A model generated the notes under the pieces. The model was not told where the DNA came from. It saw only the letters and a program-made list of their open reading frames with translations, and made no database searches. From positions 62,001 through 126,000 of the forward strand of contig JBALXQ010000002.1 in assembly GCA_036960565.1 (NCBI GenBank): 64,000 bases of DNA, given 5' to 3'. Below, piece after piece: positions 45,336 to 52,852 of this stretch. The position numbers were made by a program, and so were the translations under genes. This stretch comes from Bermanella sp036960565. GTDB lineage: Bacteria; Pseudomonadota; Gammaproteobacteria; Pseudomonadales; Oceanobacteraceae. The stretch's first letter is position 1. Each line of letters begins with the position of its first letter.

Positions 45336-46115
45336 ATGGCACAAGTAAGTATGCGTGACCTGCTTAAAGCAGGCGTTCACTTTGGTCACCAGACTCGTTA
45401 CTGGAACCCAAAGATGGACAAGTACATCTTTGGCGCACGTAACAAGATTCATATAATCAACCTTGAGCACACTGTTCCTGCATTTAACGAAGCGCTAAAC
45501 ATCGTTAAAGGCATGACGGCTAAAAACAACAAAGTATTATTTGTTGGTACTAAGCGTGCTGCCTCTAAAGTTATTCTAACTGAAGCCGCTCGTGCCGGTA
45601 TGCCTTTCGTGGCGCACCGTTGGTTAGGTGGTATGTTGACTAACTACAAAACTATTCGTCAGTCTATCAAACGTCTAGCGACTATCGAAGCACAAAAGAA
45701 AGACGGTACTTTTGATCAGTTGACTAAGAAAGAAGCGTTAATGCGTACTCGCGAAATGGACAAGCTTGAGCGTTCTATCGGTGGTATCAAGGAAATGGGC
45801 GGTCTTCCGGACGCAATCTTTGTTGTCGACGTAGATCACGAACGTATAGCCATTCAAGAAGCCAACAAGTTGGGTATTCCAGTTATTGGTATCGTTGATA
45901 CTAACAGCAACCCAGATGGTGTTGATTACGTTATTCCTGGTAACGACGATGCTATCCGCGCTATCGAAATCTTCACATCTGCCGTAGCCGATGCTTGCAT
46001 CGAAGGTAAAACTGAAGGTAACGCTCCTGTTGAAGCACCTAAAGTAGAAACTGCTGTTGAAGCTGCTCCAGAAGCCGCTCCAGAAGCTGCAGCAGAAGAA
46101 AAAGCCGCCAAGTAA
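45336..46115 (+). CDS. rpsB: 30S ribosomal protein S2
   Basis: S2 binds the head of the 30S subunit near S1. The 259 residues start MAQVSMRDLLKAGVHFGHQT, the family signature, with LLFVGTKRAASKVI and RWLGGMLTNYKTIRQSI. The C-terminus is an alanine- and glutamate-rich tail (APVEAPKVETAVEAAPEAAP), longer than in E. coli (241 residues). A structured leader precedes it, and an attenuator-like hairpin separates it from tsf, as in E. coli. Confidence 0.98.
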   Translation: MAQVSMRDLLKAGVHFGHQTRYWNPKMDKYIFGARNKIHIINLEHTVPAFNEALNIVKGMTAKNNKVLFVGTKRAASKVILTEAARAGMPFVAHRWLGGMLTNYKTIRQSIKRLATIEAQKKDGTFDQLTKKEALMRTREMDKLERSIGGIKEMGGLPDAIFVVDVDHERIAIQEANKLGIPVIGIVDTNSNPDGVDYVIPGNDDAIRAIEIFTSAVADACIEGKTEGNAPVEAPKVETAVEAAPEAAPEAAAEEKAAK

Positions 46116-46153
46116 TTTACTTACCCTTAAAAAGGGTGGTTTGGTTGTTTCAT

Positions 46154-46180
46154 AAAAAAGGGGGCTTGCCCCCTTTTTTA
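46154..46180 (+). terminator. Terminator/attenuator between rpsB and tsf
   Basis: AAAAAAGGGGGC (46154-46165) pairs with GCCCCCTTTTTT (46168-46179). The loop is two bases in a strict reading, so the top of the stem is likely open. In E. coli a partial terminator in the same place lowers tsf relative to rpsB. Confidence 0.85.
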
Positions 46181-46217
46181 TAAGATTGAATTTAATTTAT
46201 ATTTTTAGGTGGAAAAA

Positions 46218-47066
46218 ATGGCTTCATTTTCTGCAGCATCCGTTAAAGAATTACGTGAGCGCACTGGTCTTGGTATGATGGAGTGCAAAAAAGCACTTAA
46301 AGCCTCTGAAGGTGATATCGACGCAGCGATTGAAGAGTTGCGTAAGAATTCTGGCTTAAAAGCCGCTAAAAAAGCAGGTCGTACTGCTGCTGAAGGCATC
46401 GTAGTTGTTAAAGCTTCTGCCGATAACAAGTCTGCAATTATTGTTGAAGTTAACTCTGAAACAGACTTTGCTGCTAAAAACGATGGCTTCCTAACTTTCG
46501 CAAGTAATGTAGCAAATGCTGCTTTTGAAGCGAAGTCTACTGAAGTGGCTGGTCTTTTAAATTCAGACCGTGAAGCTTTGGTTCAGAAAATTGGTGAGAA
46601 CATCTCTCCTCGTCGTGCCGCTATTGCCGAAGGTGATGTGGTTGCTTCATACGTACACTCAAACTTGCGCATTGGCGCATTGGTTGTATTGAAAGGCGGT
46701 AATGTTGAATTGGCGAAAGATATTGCCATGCACGTAACGGCTGTTAACCCTCGCGTTGTCGCTCAAAGTGATATGCCTGTGGAAATGGTTGAAGCTGAAA
46801 AAGCAATCATTAAAGCTCAACCAGATATGGCTGGTAAGCCTGATGAAATCGTTGAGAAAATGATGGGTGGCCGCATTAACAAATTCCTAAAAGAGCACAG
46901 CCTTTTAGATCAACCGTTTGTTAAAGATCCTGAGCAAACTGTTGGCAAGTTGGCTAAAGCCGCTGGTGCCGAAATTATTAGCTTCGTACGTCTAGAAGTT
47001 GGTGAAGGCATTGAAGTTGAAGAAGCTGATTTTGCCGCAGAAGTTGCAGCACAGCTAAAAGGCTAA
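46218..47066 (+). CDS. tsf: Translation elongation factor Ts
   Basis: EF-Ts is the nucleotide exchange factor for EF-Tu. The 282 residues start MASFSAASVKELRERTGLGM, with MECKKALKASEGD following, the conserved N-terminal domain, then TDFAAKNDGFLTFA typical of the core. The frame extends to a GTG at 46209, but AGGTGG lies correctly before the ATG at 46218. It is downstream of rpsB and followed by two hairpins. Confidence 0.98.
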   Translation: MASFSAASVKELRERTGLGMMECKKALKASEGDIDAAIEELRKNSGLKAAKKAGRTAAEGIVVVKASADNKSAIIVEVNSETDFAAKNDGFLTFASNVANAAFEAKSTEVAGLLNSDREALVQKIGENISPRRAAIAEGDVVASYVHSNLRIGALVVLKGGNVELAKDIAMHVTAVNPRVVAQSDMPVEMVEAEKAIIKAQPDMAGKPDEIVEKMMGGRINKFLKEHSLLDQPFVKDPEQTVGKLAKAAGAEIISFVRLEVGEGIEVEEADFAAEVAAQLKG

Positions 47067-47084
47067 TACCTTGTAGTTTGTTTA

Positions 47085-47172
47085 ATGCCGAGCTGGGTTT
47101 TCCTTGCTCGGCATTTGCATATAAAAAACCCCAGTTACTGAATAGATTTTGATCATTTCAGGCTGGGGTTTT
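47085..47172 (+). terminator. Double hairpin after tsf
   Basis: ATGCCGAGC (47085-47093) pairs with GCTCGGCAT (47106-47114), 18 bases after the stop. A second stem, AAAACCCCAG (47125-47134) with CTGGGGTTTT (47163-47172), follows. The second has a T-rich right arm. Together they probably end the rpsB-tsf transcript before pyrH. Confidence 0.75.
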
Positions 47173-47261
47173 GCAGTGAAAAGGCTTGGCTTTCGTTAGG
47201 TTTGCGTCATTGCAAATATTTATAAGTCCAGGTTCAGCTATTGCAAATACAGAGGTGAAAT

Positions 47262-48011
47262 ATGCCCCCGGCAGAAAATCGTAGCCCGAAATACAAGCGC
47301 ATCTTATTGAAGTTAAGCGGTGAAGCGCTTCAAGGTGAGCAGAAGTTTGGTATTGACCCTAAAGTGCTGGATCAAATGGCGCTAGAAATTGGGCAATTGG
47401 TGGGTATTGGTGTTCAAGTTGGCCTAGTGATAGGTGGTGGTAACCTATTTCGTGGTGCTGAATTAAGTGCTGCTGGTTTAGATCGAGTAACTGGCGATCA
47501 TATGGGTATGTTAGCCACGGTTATGAATGCGTTGGCCATGCGTGATGCATTGGAACGAAGCAATATTAAGTGTCGTGTTATGTCTGCTATTCCTATGAGT
47601 GGCATTGTTGAGCATTATGATCGCCGTCGTGCAGATCGTCATTTAGATGGTGGTGATGTGGTTATCTTTTCAGCGGGTACCGGTAACCCATTCTTCACAA
47701 CAGACTCAGCGGCTTGTTTACGTGGTATTGAAATTGGTGCCGACATTGTTCTTAAGGCCACCAATGTTGATGGCGTTTACGATTCAGATCCTAAGAAAAA
47801 CCCAAATGCGGTGAAATATCAGCACCTAAGCTACGACGAAGTAATTGATCGTCAATTAGGTGTGATGGATTTAACAGCGTTTTGTCTTGCTCGTGATCAT
47901 GATATGCCACTGCGTGTCTTTAATATGGTCACTCCGGGAATCATGGCTCAAATAATGATTGGCGCAGATGAAGGTACGTTGATTTCGAAAGGAGTTTTAG
48001 AAAATGATTAA
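47262..48011 (+). CDS. pyrH: UMP kinase
   Basis: PyrH phosphorylates UMP to UDP for pyrimidine nucleotide synthesis. The 249-residue protein contains RILLKLSGEALQGEQKFGID near the N-terminus, GLVIGGGNLFRG, DHMGMLATVMNALAMRDALE, and FSAGTGNPFFTTDSAACLRG, all signatures of the amino acid kinase fold UMP kinase. Its end overlaps the start of frr by eight bases, so the two are coupled. The order tsf, pyrH, frr is conserved in gammaproteobacteria. Confidence 0.98.
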   Translation: MPPAENRSPKYKRILLKLSGEALQGEQKFGIDPKVLDQMALEIGQLVGIGVQVGLVIGGGNLFRGAELSAAGLDRVTGDHMGMLATVMNALAMRDALERSNIKCRVMSAIPMSGIVEHYDRRRADRHLDGGDVVIFSAGTGNPFFTTDSAACLRGIEIGADIVLKATNVDGVYDSDPKKNPNAVKYQHLSYDEVIDRQLGVMDLTAFCLARDHDMPLRVFNMVTPGIMAQIMIGADEGTLISKGVLEND

Positions 48012-48561
48012 TGAAATTCAAAAAGACGCTCAAGAGCGCATGAGTAAAAGCTTAACGGCTTTGGTTAACGCGTTTAAAAAAGTACGTACAGGTCGTGCCA
48101 GTCCAGCTATTTTGGAAGGCATTACCATTGATTATTACGGTACAGCGACTCAGTTATCTCAGGTAGCCAACATTGTGGTTGAAGATGGTCGAACTTTGGC
48201 CCTTAATCCTTGGGAAAAGCACCTAGTACCTGTTATTGAAAAAGCCATTATGAAAAGTGACCTGGGCATTAACCCGGCCACATCTGGTGATATTATTCGC
48301 CTGGCTATGCCAATGCTAACTGAAGAAACTCGTAAAGATTTCATTAAGGTGGCTCGTAACGAATCAGAAAAAGGTCGCGTTTCTATTCGAAATGCACGCC
48401 GTGATGCCAACAGCGATATTAAAGAGCTTCTGAAAGAAAAAGAAATTAGTGAAGATGAAGAGCGTAAAGGCCAGGATCAAATTCAGCAATTAACCAATAA
48501 AATGATTGCTGAAGTTGAAGCGTTACTGGCTCAAAAAGAAAAAGACCTAATGAAGGTTTAA
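48004..48561 (+). CDS. frr: Ribosome recycling factor
   Basis: RRF splits post-termination ribosomes with EF-G. The 185 residues match the family size. KVRTGRASPAILEGITIDYYG near residue 25, LALNPWEKHLVPVIEKAIMKSDLGINP and EETRKDFIKVARNESEKGRV are the signature segments. It overlaps pyrH by eight bases and is followed by uppS after an 84-base gap. Confidence 0.98.
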   Translation: MINEIQKDAQERMSKSLTALVNAFKKVRTGRASPAILEGITIDYYGTATQLSQVANIVVEDGRTLALNPWEKHLVPVIEKAIMKSDLGINPATSGDIIRLAMPMLTEETRKDFIKVARNESEKGRVSIRNARRDANSDIKELLKEKEISEDEERKGQDQIQQLTNKMIAEVEALLAQKEKDLMKV

Positions 48562-48645
48562 TTTTTGCGATAAAAGATTAATAGTTGCAATGATAGTTGT
48601 ACTGCACAAAGTTTTATTTTGTGCAGCTTCATTTAGGTTGAAATA

Positions 48646-49395
48646 ATGACGCAAATAACAGCGCCAGAGTTTGAGAACATCCCTCGCCATGTTGCCGTTG
48701 TAATGGATGGTAATAATCGTTGGGCCAAGCGTCGCCATTTACCGGGTGTTGCTGGGCATAGGGCTGGGGTGAAAGCAGTGCGCAGCGTGATAGAGCAAGC
48801 TGCCCGCATGGAAATTGAAGTACTTACCTTGTTTGCATTTTCCAGTGAAAACTGGAAACGTCCAGAGCAAGAGGTGAATGCTTTAATGCAGTTATTTTTA
48901 AGGGCTTTGCAAAAAGAAGTTAAAAAACTGCACAAACACAATATTCGTTTGTTGATAATGGGTGATGTGTCTGGTTTTAGTGAAACTCTGCAAGAGCATA
49001 TTCATATTGCCCAGGATTTAACCGAGCATAATACCGGTTTAACTCTAGTGATTGCTGCCAACTATGGTGGTCGCTGGGATATGAGTAATGCTGCAAAATG
49101 TATTGCCCAAGACGTCAAGGCGGGCAAAATAAATCCTGAAGAAATTGACGAGAATTTATTTTCCCGTTATACCTGCTTAAATGAATTCCCGGAACCTGAC
49201 CTATGCATTCGCACAGGTGGTGAGCTGCGCATTAGTAACTTCATGTTATGGCAATTTGCGTATTCGGAATTGGTTTTCAGTGATGCCTTATGGCCTGATT
49301 TTAACGAAACACACTTCTGGTCGGCACTAGAACAATATAATAGCCGCACGCGTCGCTTTGGACGCACAGATGAACAATTGAAGGAAGATGTTTAA
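48646..49395 (+). CDS. uppS: Undecaprenyl diphosphate synthase
   Basis: UppS makes undecaprenyl diphosphate from farnesyl diphosphate and eight isopentenyl diphosphates by cis-prenyl transfer. Motifs are VVMDGNNRWAKRRHLPGVAG near the N-terminus, EVLTLFAFSSENWKRPEQE, and IRTGGELRISNFMLWQFAYSE at the C-terminal half. The 249 residues fit E. coli (253). It overlaps cdsA by eight bases. Its product is recycled by UppP, encoded at 7160. Confidence 0.97.
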   Translation: MTQITAPEFENIPRHVAVVMDGNNRWAKRRHLPGVAGHRAGVKAVRSVIEQAARMEIEVLTLFAFSSENWKRPEQEVNALMQLFLRALQKEVKKLHKHNIRLLIMGDVSGFSETLQEHIHIAQDLTEHNTGLTLVIAANYGGRWDMSNAAKCIAQDVKAGKINPEEIDENLFSRYTCLNEFPEPDLCIRTGGELRISNFMLWQFAYSELVFSDALWPDFNETHFWSALEQYNSRTRRFGRTDEQLKEDV

Positions 49396-50236
49396 CGTGC
49401 TTAAGCAACGTATTCTTACTGGGCTAGTTTTAGCCCCCATTATGATCGGTGGTATTTTTTATTTACCGGTTACTGAATTTATGATTTTTATCGGTGTTAT
49501 CACCGCTTTGGGAGCTTGGGAGTGGGCAAACCTTTCAGGCATCACCAACAAAATCGGTAGAGTAGTTTATACCCTGGCAACGTCCGCTATTTTGTATCTA
49601 TTATGGGCTCTAGAGTTAGAGCAGAAAACTGAGCTTTTATATGGCGCTTTTGCTTGGTGGGTTTTAGCATTTATCTTGGTTCGAACTCACCCCAAGTTCA
49701 CTTCCTTTTGGTCCGCTACTCCAATACGTTTATTGATGGGCCTAGTTATCTTAATTCCCATGTGGATCGGATTTGTTCAAATTAAAAGCTATCCACATAG
49801 CGGGTACCTAATTGTATTTGTAATGTTATTGGTATGGGGAGCTGACGTAGGTGCTTATTTTGCTGGTCGTGCTTTTGGCAAGCATAAGCTGGCACCCAAC
49901 GTAAGCCCTGGTAAAACTTGGGAAGGGGTTTTTGGTGGTGTTATTGTGACTACTTTAATTGCCATTGCTGGCGGTATTTTGTTGCAAGATAAGATTCATA
50001 TGGACCTAACTATTAAACAATGGAGCTTGTTGTTTGTTGCCACTTTATTGGTGACGGCGGTGTCTGTAGTGGGTGATTTAATAGAAAGTATGATGAAACG
50101 CCATCGCGGTATTAAAGATTCGAGTAATTTGTTACCTGGTCACGGTGGTGTTATGGATCGAATCGATAGCATGACGGCGGCTTTGCCTGTATTTGCGTTG
50201 GCATTAAGTATTGTGGGTTGGAACATTAGTCTATGA
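49388..50236 (+). CDS. cdsA: Phosphatidate cytidylyltransferase
   Basis: CdsA makes CDP-diacylglycerol from phosphatidate and CTP, feeding all phospholipids. This 282-residue inner-membrane protein has about eight helices. The signature MMKRHRGIKDSSNLLPGHGG followed by VMDRIDS is near the C-terminus, and NVSPGKTWEGVFGG lies before it. Its stop overlaps the dxr start by four bases (ATGA). The upstream gene uppS overlaps it by eight bases. Confidence 0.96.
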   Translation: MFNVLKQRILTGLVLAPIMIGGIFYLPVTEFMIFIGVITALGAWEWANLSGITNKIGRVVYTLATSAILYLLWALELEQKTELLYGAFAWWVLAFILVRTHPKFTSFWSATPIRLLMGLVILIPMWIGFVQIKSYPHSGYLIVFVMLLVWGADVGAYFAGRAFGKHKLAPNVSPGKTWEGVFGGVIVTTLIAIAGGILLQDKIHMDLTIKQWSLLFVATLLVTAVSVVGDLIESMMKRHRGIKDSSNLLPGHGGVMDRIDSMTAALPVFALALSIVGWNISL

Positions 50237-51411
50237 GTCAATTGGTTACCGTTTTAGGGGCCACTGGCTCCATCGGTAAAAGCACCTTAGATGTCATTAA
50301 CCGCCACCCTGATTTATATAGGGTGTTTGCTTTAACGGCCAATACCCAGGTGGAAGCAATGTTGGCATTGTGCGTAAAGCACAAACCTAAATTTGCAGTA
50401 ATGGCAGATGAGTCGTCTGCGAAATTGTTAAAAGATATCCTAAAACAAAATAATAGCTCAACGGAAGTGATGTCTGGAGTTGACGCCTTATGCCAAGTGG
50501 CCAGTGATTCAGAAGTGGATCAGGTCATGGCTGCCATTGTGGGTGCTGCAGGATTATTGCCTACTTTAGCCGCAGCTAAAGCCGGTAAGAGAGTATTGCT
50601 TGCCAATAAAGAAGCATTGGTCATGAGTGGCCAGTTATTCATGGATGCCATTTCTGAAAATAATGCATCGCTGTTGCCTATCGATAGCGAACATAATGCT
50701 ATTTTCCAGTCTTTACCTATTAACTATAAAAATGATCCTTTAGTTCAAAAGCAAGTACGTAAGATTTTATTAACTGCTTCCGGTGGCCCATTCCGTGGTT
50801 ACTCTCATGATCAGCTATCTTTAGTCACTCCCGCACAAGCCGTTAAACATCCAAACTGGTCAATGGGTCAAAAAATCTCGGTAGACAGCGCCAGCTTAAT
50901 GAACAAAGGATTGGAGCTAATTGAAGCCTGCTGGTTATTTGATGTTAAGCCTTCAGAAATCGACGTAGTAGTTCACCCTGAATCTATCATTCATTCTATG
51001 GTGCAATATGTAGACGGTTCGGTGTTAGCCCAGATGGGTAACCCGGATATGAGAACGCCTATTGCTTACGGCTTAGCTTGGCCACAACGAATAGATTCAG
51101 GCGTTGACTCATTGGACTTTTTTCAAGTTTCACAATTAAATTTCGAAGCAGCCGATAACCAAGCATTTCCCAATCTAAATCTTGCTCGTCAGGCATTCGA
51201 AGCTGGTGGCACCGCCGCCGCTATTTTAAATGCAGCCAATGAAGTGGCCGTAGATGCTTTCCTTCGGGAACAAATATCCTTTACGGCTATCTCAGACATG
51301 GTAGATGCTGCCTTAAACCATTGCGAAGTGATGGTTGCAGACAGCGTAGAAAGAATATTGCGGGCAGACAGCCTTGCCAGACGTTTTGTTGAAGGAAAAA
51401 TCAAAGCATGA
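50233..51411 (+). CDS. dxr: 1-deoxy-D-xylulose 5-phosphate reductoisomerase
   Basis: Dxr converts deoxyxylulose phosphate to methylerythritol phosphate, a committed step of the MEP isoprenoid pathway. The 392 residues start MSQLVTVLGATGSIGKSTLD, with an NADPH-binding site. Substrate and metal contacts appear in LLPIDSEHNAIFQSL, LLTASGGPFRG and HPNWSMGQKISVDSASLMNK. It overlaps cdsA and rseP by four bases each. Its pathway supplies precursors for UppS in the same cluster. Confidence 0.97.
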   Translation: MSQLVTVLGATGSIGKSTLDVINRHPDLYRVFALTANTQVEAMLALCVKHKPKFAVMADESSAKLLKDILKQNNSSTEVMSGVDALCQVASDSEVDQVMAAIVGAAGLLPTLAAAKAGKRVLLANKEALVMSGQLFMDAISENNASLLPIDSEHNAIFQSLPINYKNDPLVQKQVRKILLTASGGPFRGYSHDQLSLVTPAQAVKHPNWSMGQKISVDSASLMNKGLELIEACWLFDVKPSEIDVVVHPESIIHSMVQYVDGSVLAQMGNPDMRTPIAYGLAWPQRIDSGVDSLDFFQVSQLNFEAADNQAFPNLNLARQAFEAGGTAAAILNAANEVAVDAFLREQISFTAISDMVDAALNHCEVMVADSVERILRADSLARRFVEGKIKA

Positions 51412-52748
51412 GTGTGCTATACAGTATCCTAGCTTTAGTGCTTACCTTGGGAATCTTGGTAACGGTACACGAATATGGTCACTATTGGGTGGCTCGACGC
51501 TGTGGCGTAAAGGTTCTAAGGTTTTCTGTGGGTTTTGGGAAAATACTGTGGAGTCGCACCGATAAACACGGAACCGAATTTGCCATCGCGGCGATTCCGT
51601 TAGGTGGCTATGTAAAAATGTTGGATGAGCGTGAAGGTGAAGTACCGCCTGAGCTAATTGACCAAGCTTTTAATCAAAAAACGGTTTGGCAAAGAATGGC
51701 AGTTGTATTGGCCGGCCCCATTGCCAATTTTCTGTTTGCTATAGCGGCCTATTGGCTTATGTTTATAGTAGGGGTTACTCAGGTTAAACCCATCATTGGC
51801 CCAGTGGTACAGGGCAGCGAGGCCGCTATTTCCGGTCTTAAATCTCAGCAAGAAATCACCGCCGTTGATAAAACAGACACTTCAAGTTGGCAGGACGTTA
51901 ACTATCAGCTTTTGAAGCGCCTTGGTGATACTGGCACCATTGATATTCAAGTTAAAGATGGCTCCCTTCATCAATTGAACATTAATAGATGGCTCAGTAC
52001 TGCTGAAGAACCCAACCCTATTAAAGAATTAGGCTTTGAACCCTACAGGCCAGATATTCCCCCTATCATAGCTGAAGTTCAGAAAGGTCTTCCTGCTCAA
52101 CAGGCGGGGTTACAAGCAAACGACATTATTGTTTCTGTAAATGATCAGCTTATTTCAACGTGGTTAGAATTTGTCAATTTTGTAAAAGCCAATCCTAATT
52201 CCCCTATGAACTTGTCTGTTGAGCGTTCAAGTGAAGTGTTGGCCATTCAGCTAATACCAGCCCTTAAAACGTTGGATAACGGTGAAACCATAGGGTTTGC
52301 CGGGGTAATGGTGCAAGCGCCAGCCATACCGGATGACTTTATTCGCACTCAGCGCTTCAATCCGGTGGTAGCTGCTGGCCACGCGGTAGAGAAAACTTGG
52401 GACATGACTGTCATTACGCTGCAGTCCATTGGTAAGATGGTTCGCGGGTTATTGTCCGTTAAGAACTTGAGTGGACCCATAACCATTGCTAAAGTAGCCA
52501 GCTCCCAAGTTCAGGCGGGATTTGAAGCGTTTGTTGGCTTTTTAGCTTATATCAGTATTATGTTGGCGGTAATGAATTTGTTACCTGTGCCTGTGTTGGA
52601 TGGTGGGCACTTTTTGTTTTATGTTATCGAGGCTATTAAAGGCTCACCGGTTTCTGAAAAAGTACAAGTCATGGGGATGAAACTGGGAATGTCATTACTG
52701 CTTATGGTAATGATGATTGCTTTGTTTAATGACTTTAGTCGCCTATAA
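51408..52748 (+). CDS. rseP: Site-2 protease RseP
   Basis: RseP is an inner-membrane zinc metalloprotease that cleaves RseA to release sigma E, and removes leftover signal peptides. The catalytic HEYGH occurs in VTVHEYGHYWVARRCGV, and the second metal ligand in PVPVLDGGHFLFY near the C-terminus. Two PDZ domains fall in the middle, with the second one opening near GLPAQQAGLQANDIIVSVND. The 446 residues fit E. coli (450). It precedes bamA, linking envelope stress sensing and outer-membrane assembly. Confidence 0.97.
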   Translation: MSVLYSILALVLTLGILVTVHEYGHYWVARRCGVKVLRFSVGFGKILWSRTDKHGTEFAIAAIPLGGYVKMLDEREGEVPPELIDQAFNQKTVWQRMAVVLAGPIANFLFAIAAYWLMFIVGVTQVKPIIGPVVQGSEAAISGLKSQQEITAVDKTDTSSWQDVNYQLLKRLGDTGTIDIQVKDGSLHQLNINRWLSTAEEPNPIKELGFEPYRPDIPPIIAEVQKGLPAQQAGLQANDIIVSVNDQLISTWLEFVNFVKANPNSPMNLSVERSSEVLAIQLIPALKTLDNGETIGFAGVMVQAPAIPDDFIRTQRFNPVVAAGHAVEKTWDMTVITLQSIGKMVRGLLSVKNLSGPITIAKVASSQVQAGFEAFVGFLAYISIMLAVMNLLPVPVLDGGHFLFYVIEAIKGSPVSEKVQVMGMKLGMSLLLMVMMIALFNDFSRL

Positions 52749-52852
52749 CTGGCGACGTTATATATTGAATTTGTAAATATAGAATAAATAAAAAATGAGG
52801 CGCTTTGTTTTAAAAGGCGTCTATTAAAAGATAACAATAAGCCTGGTTTATC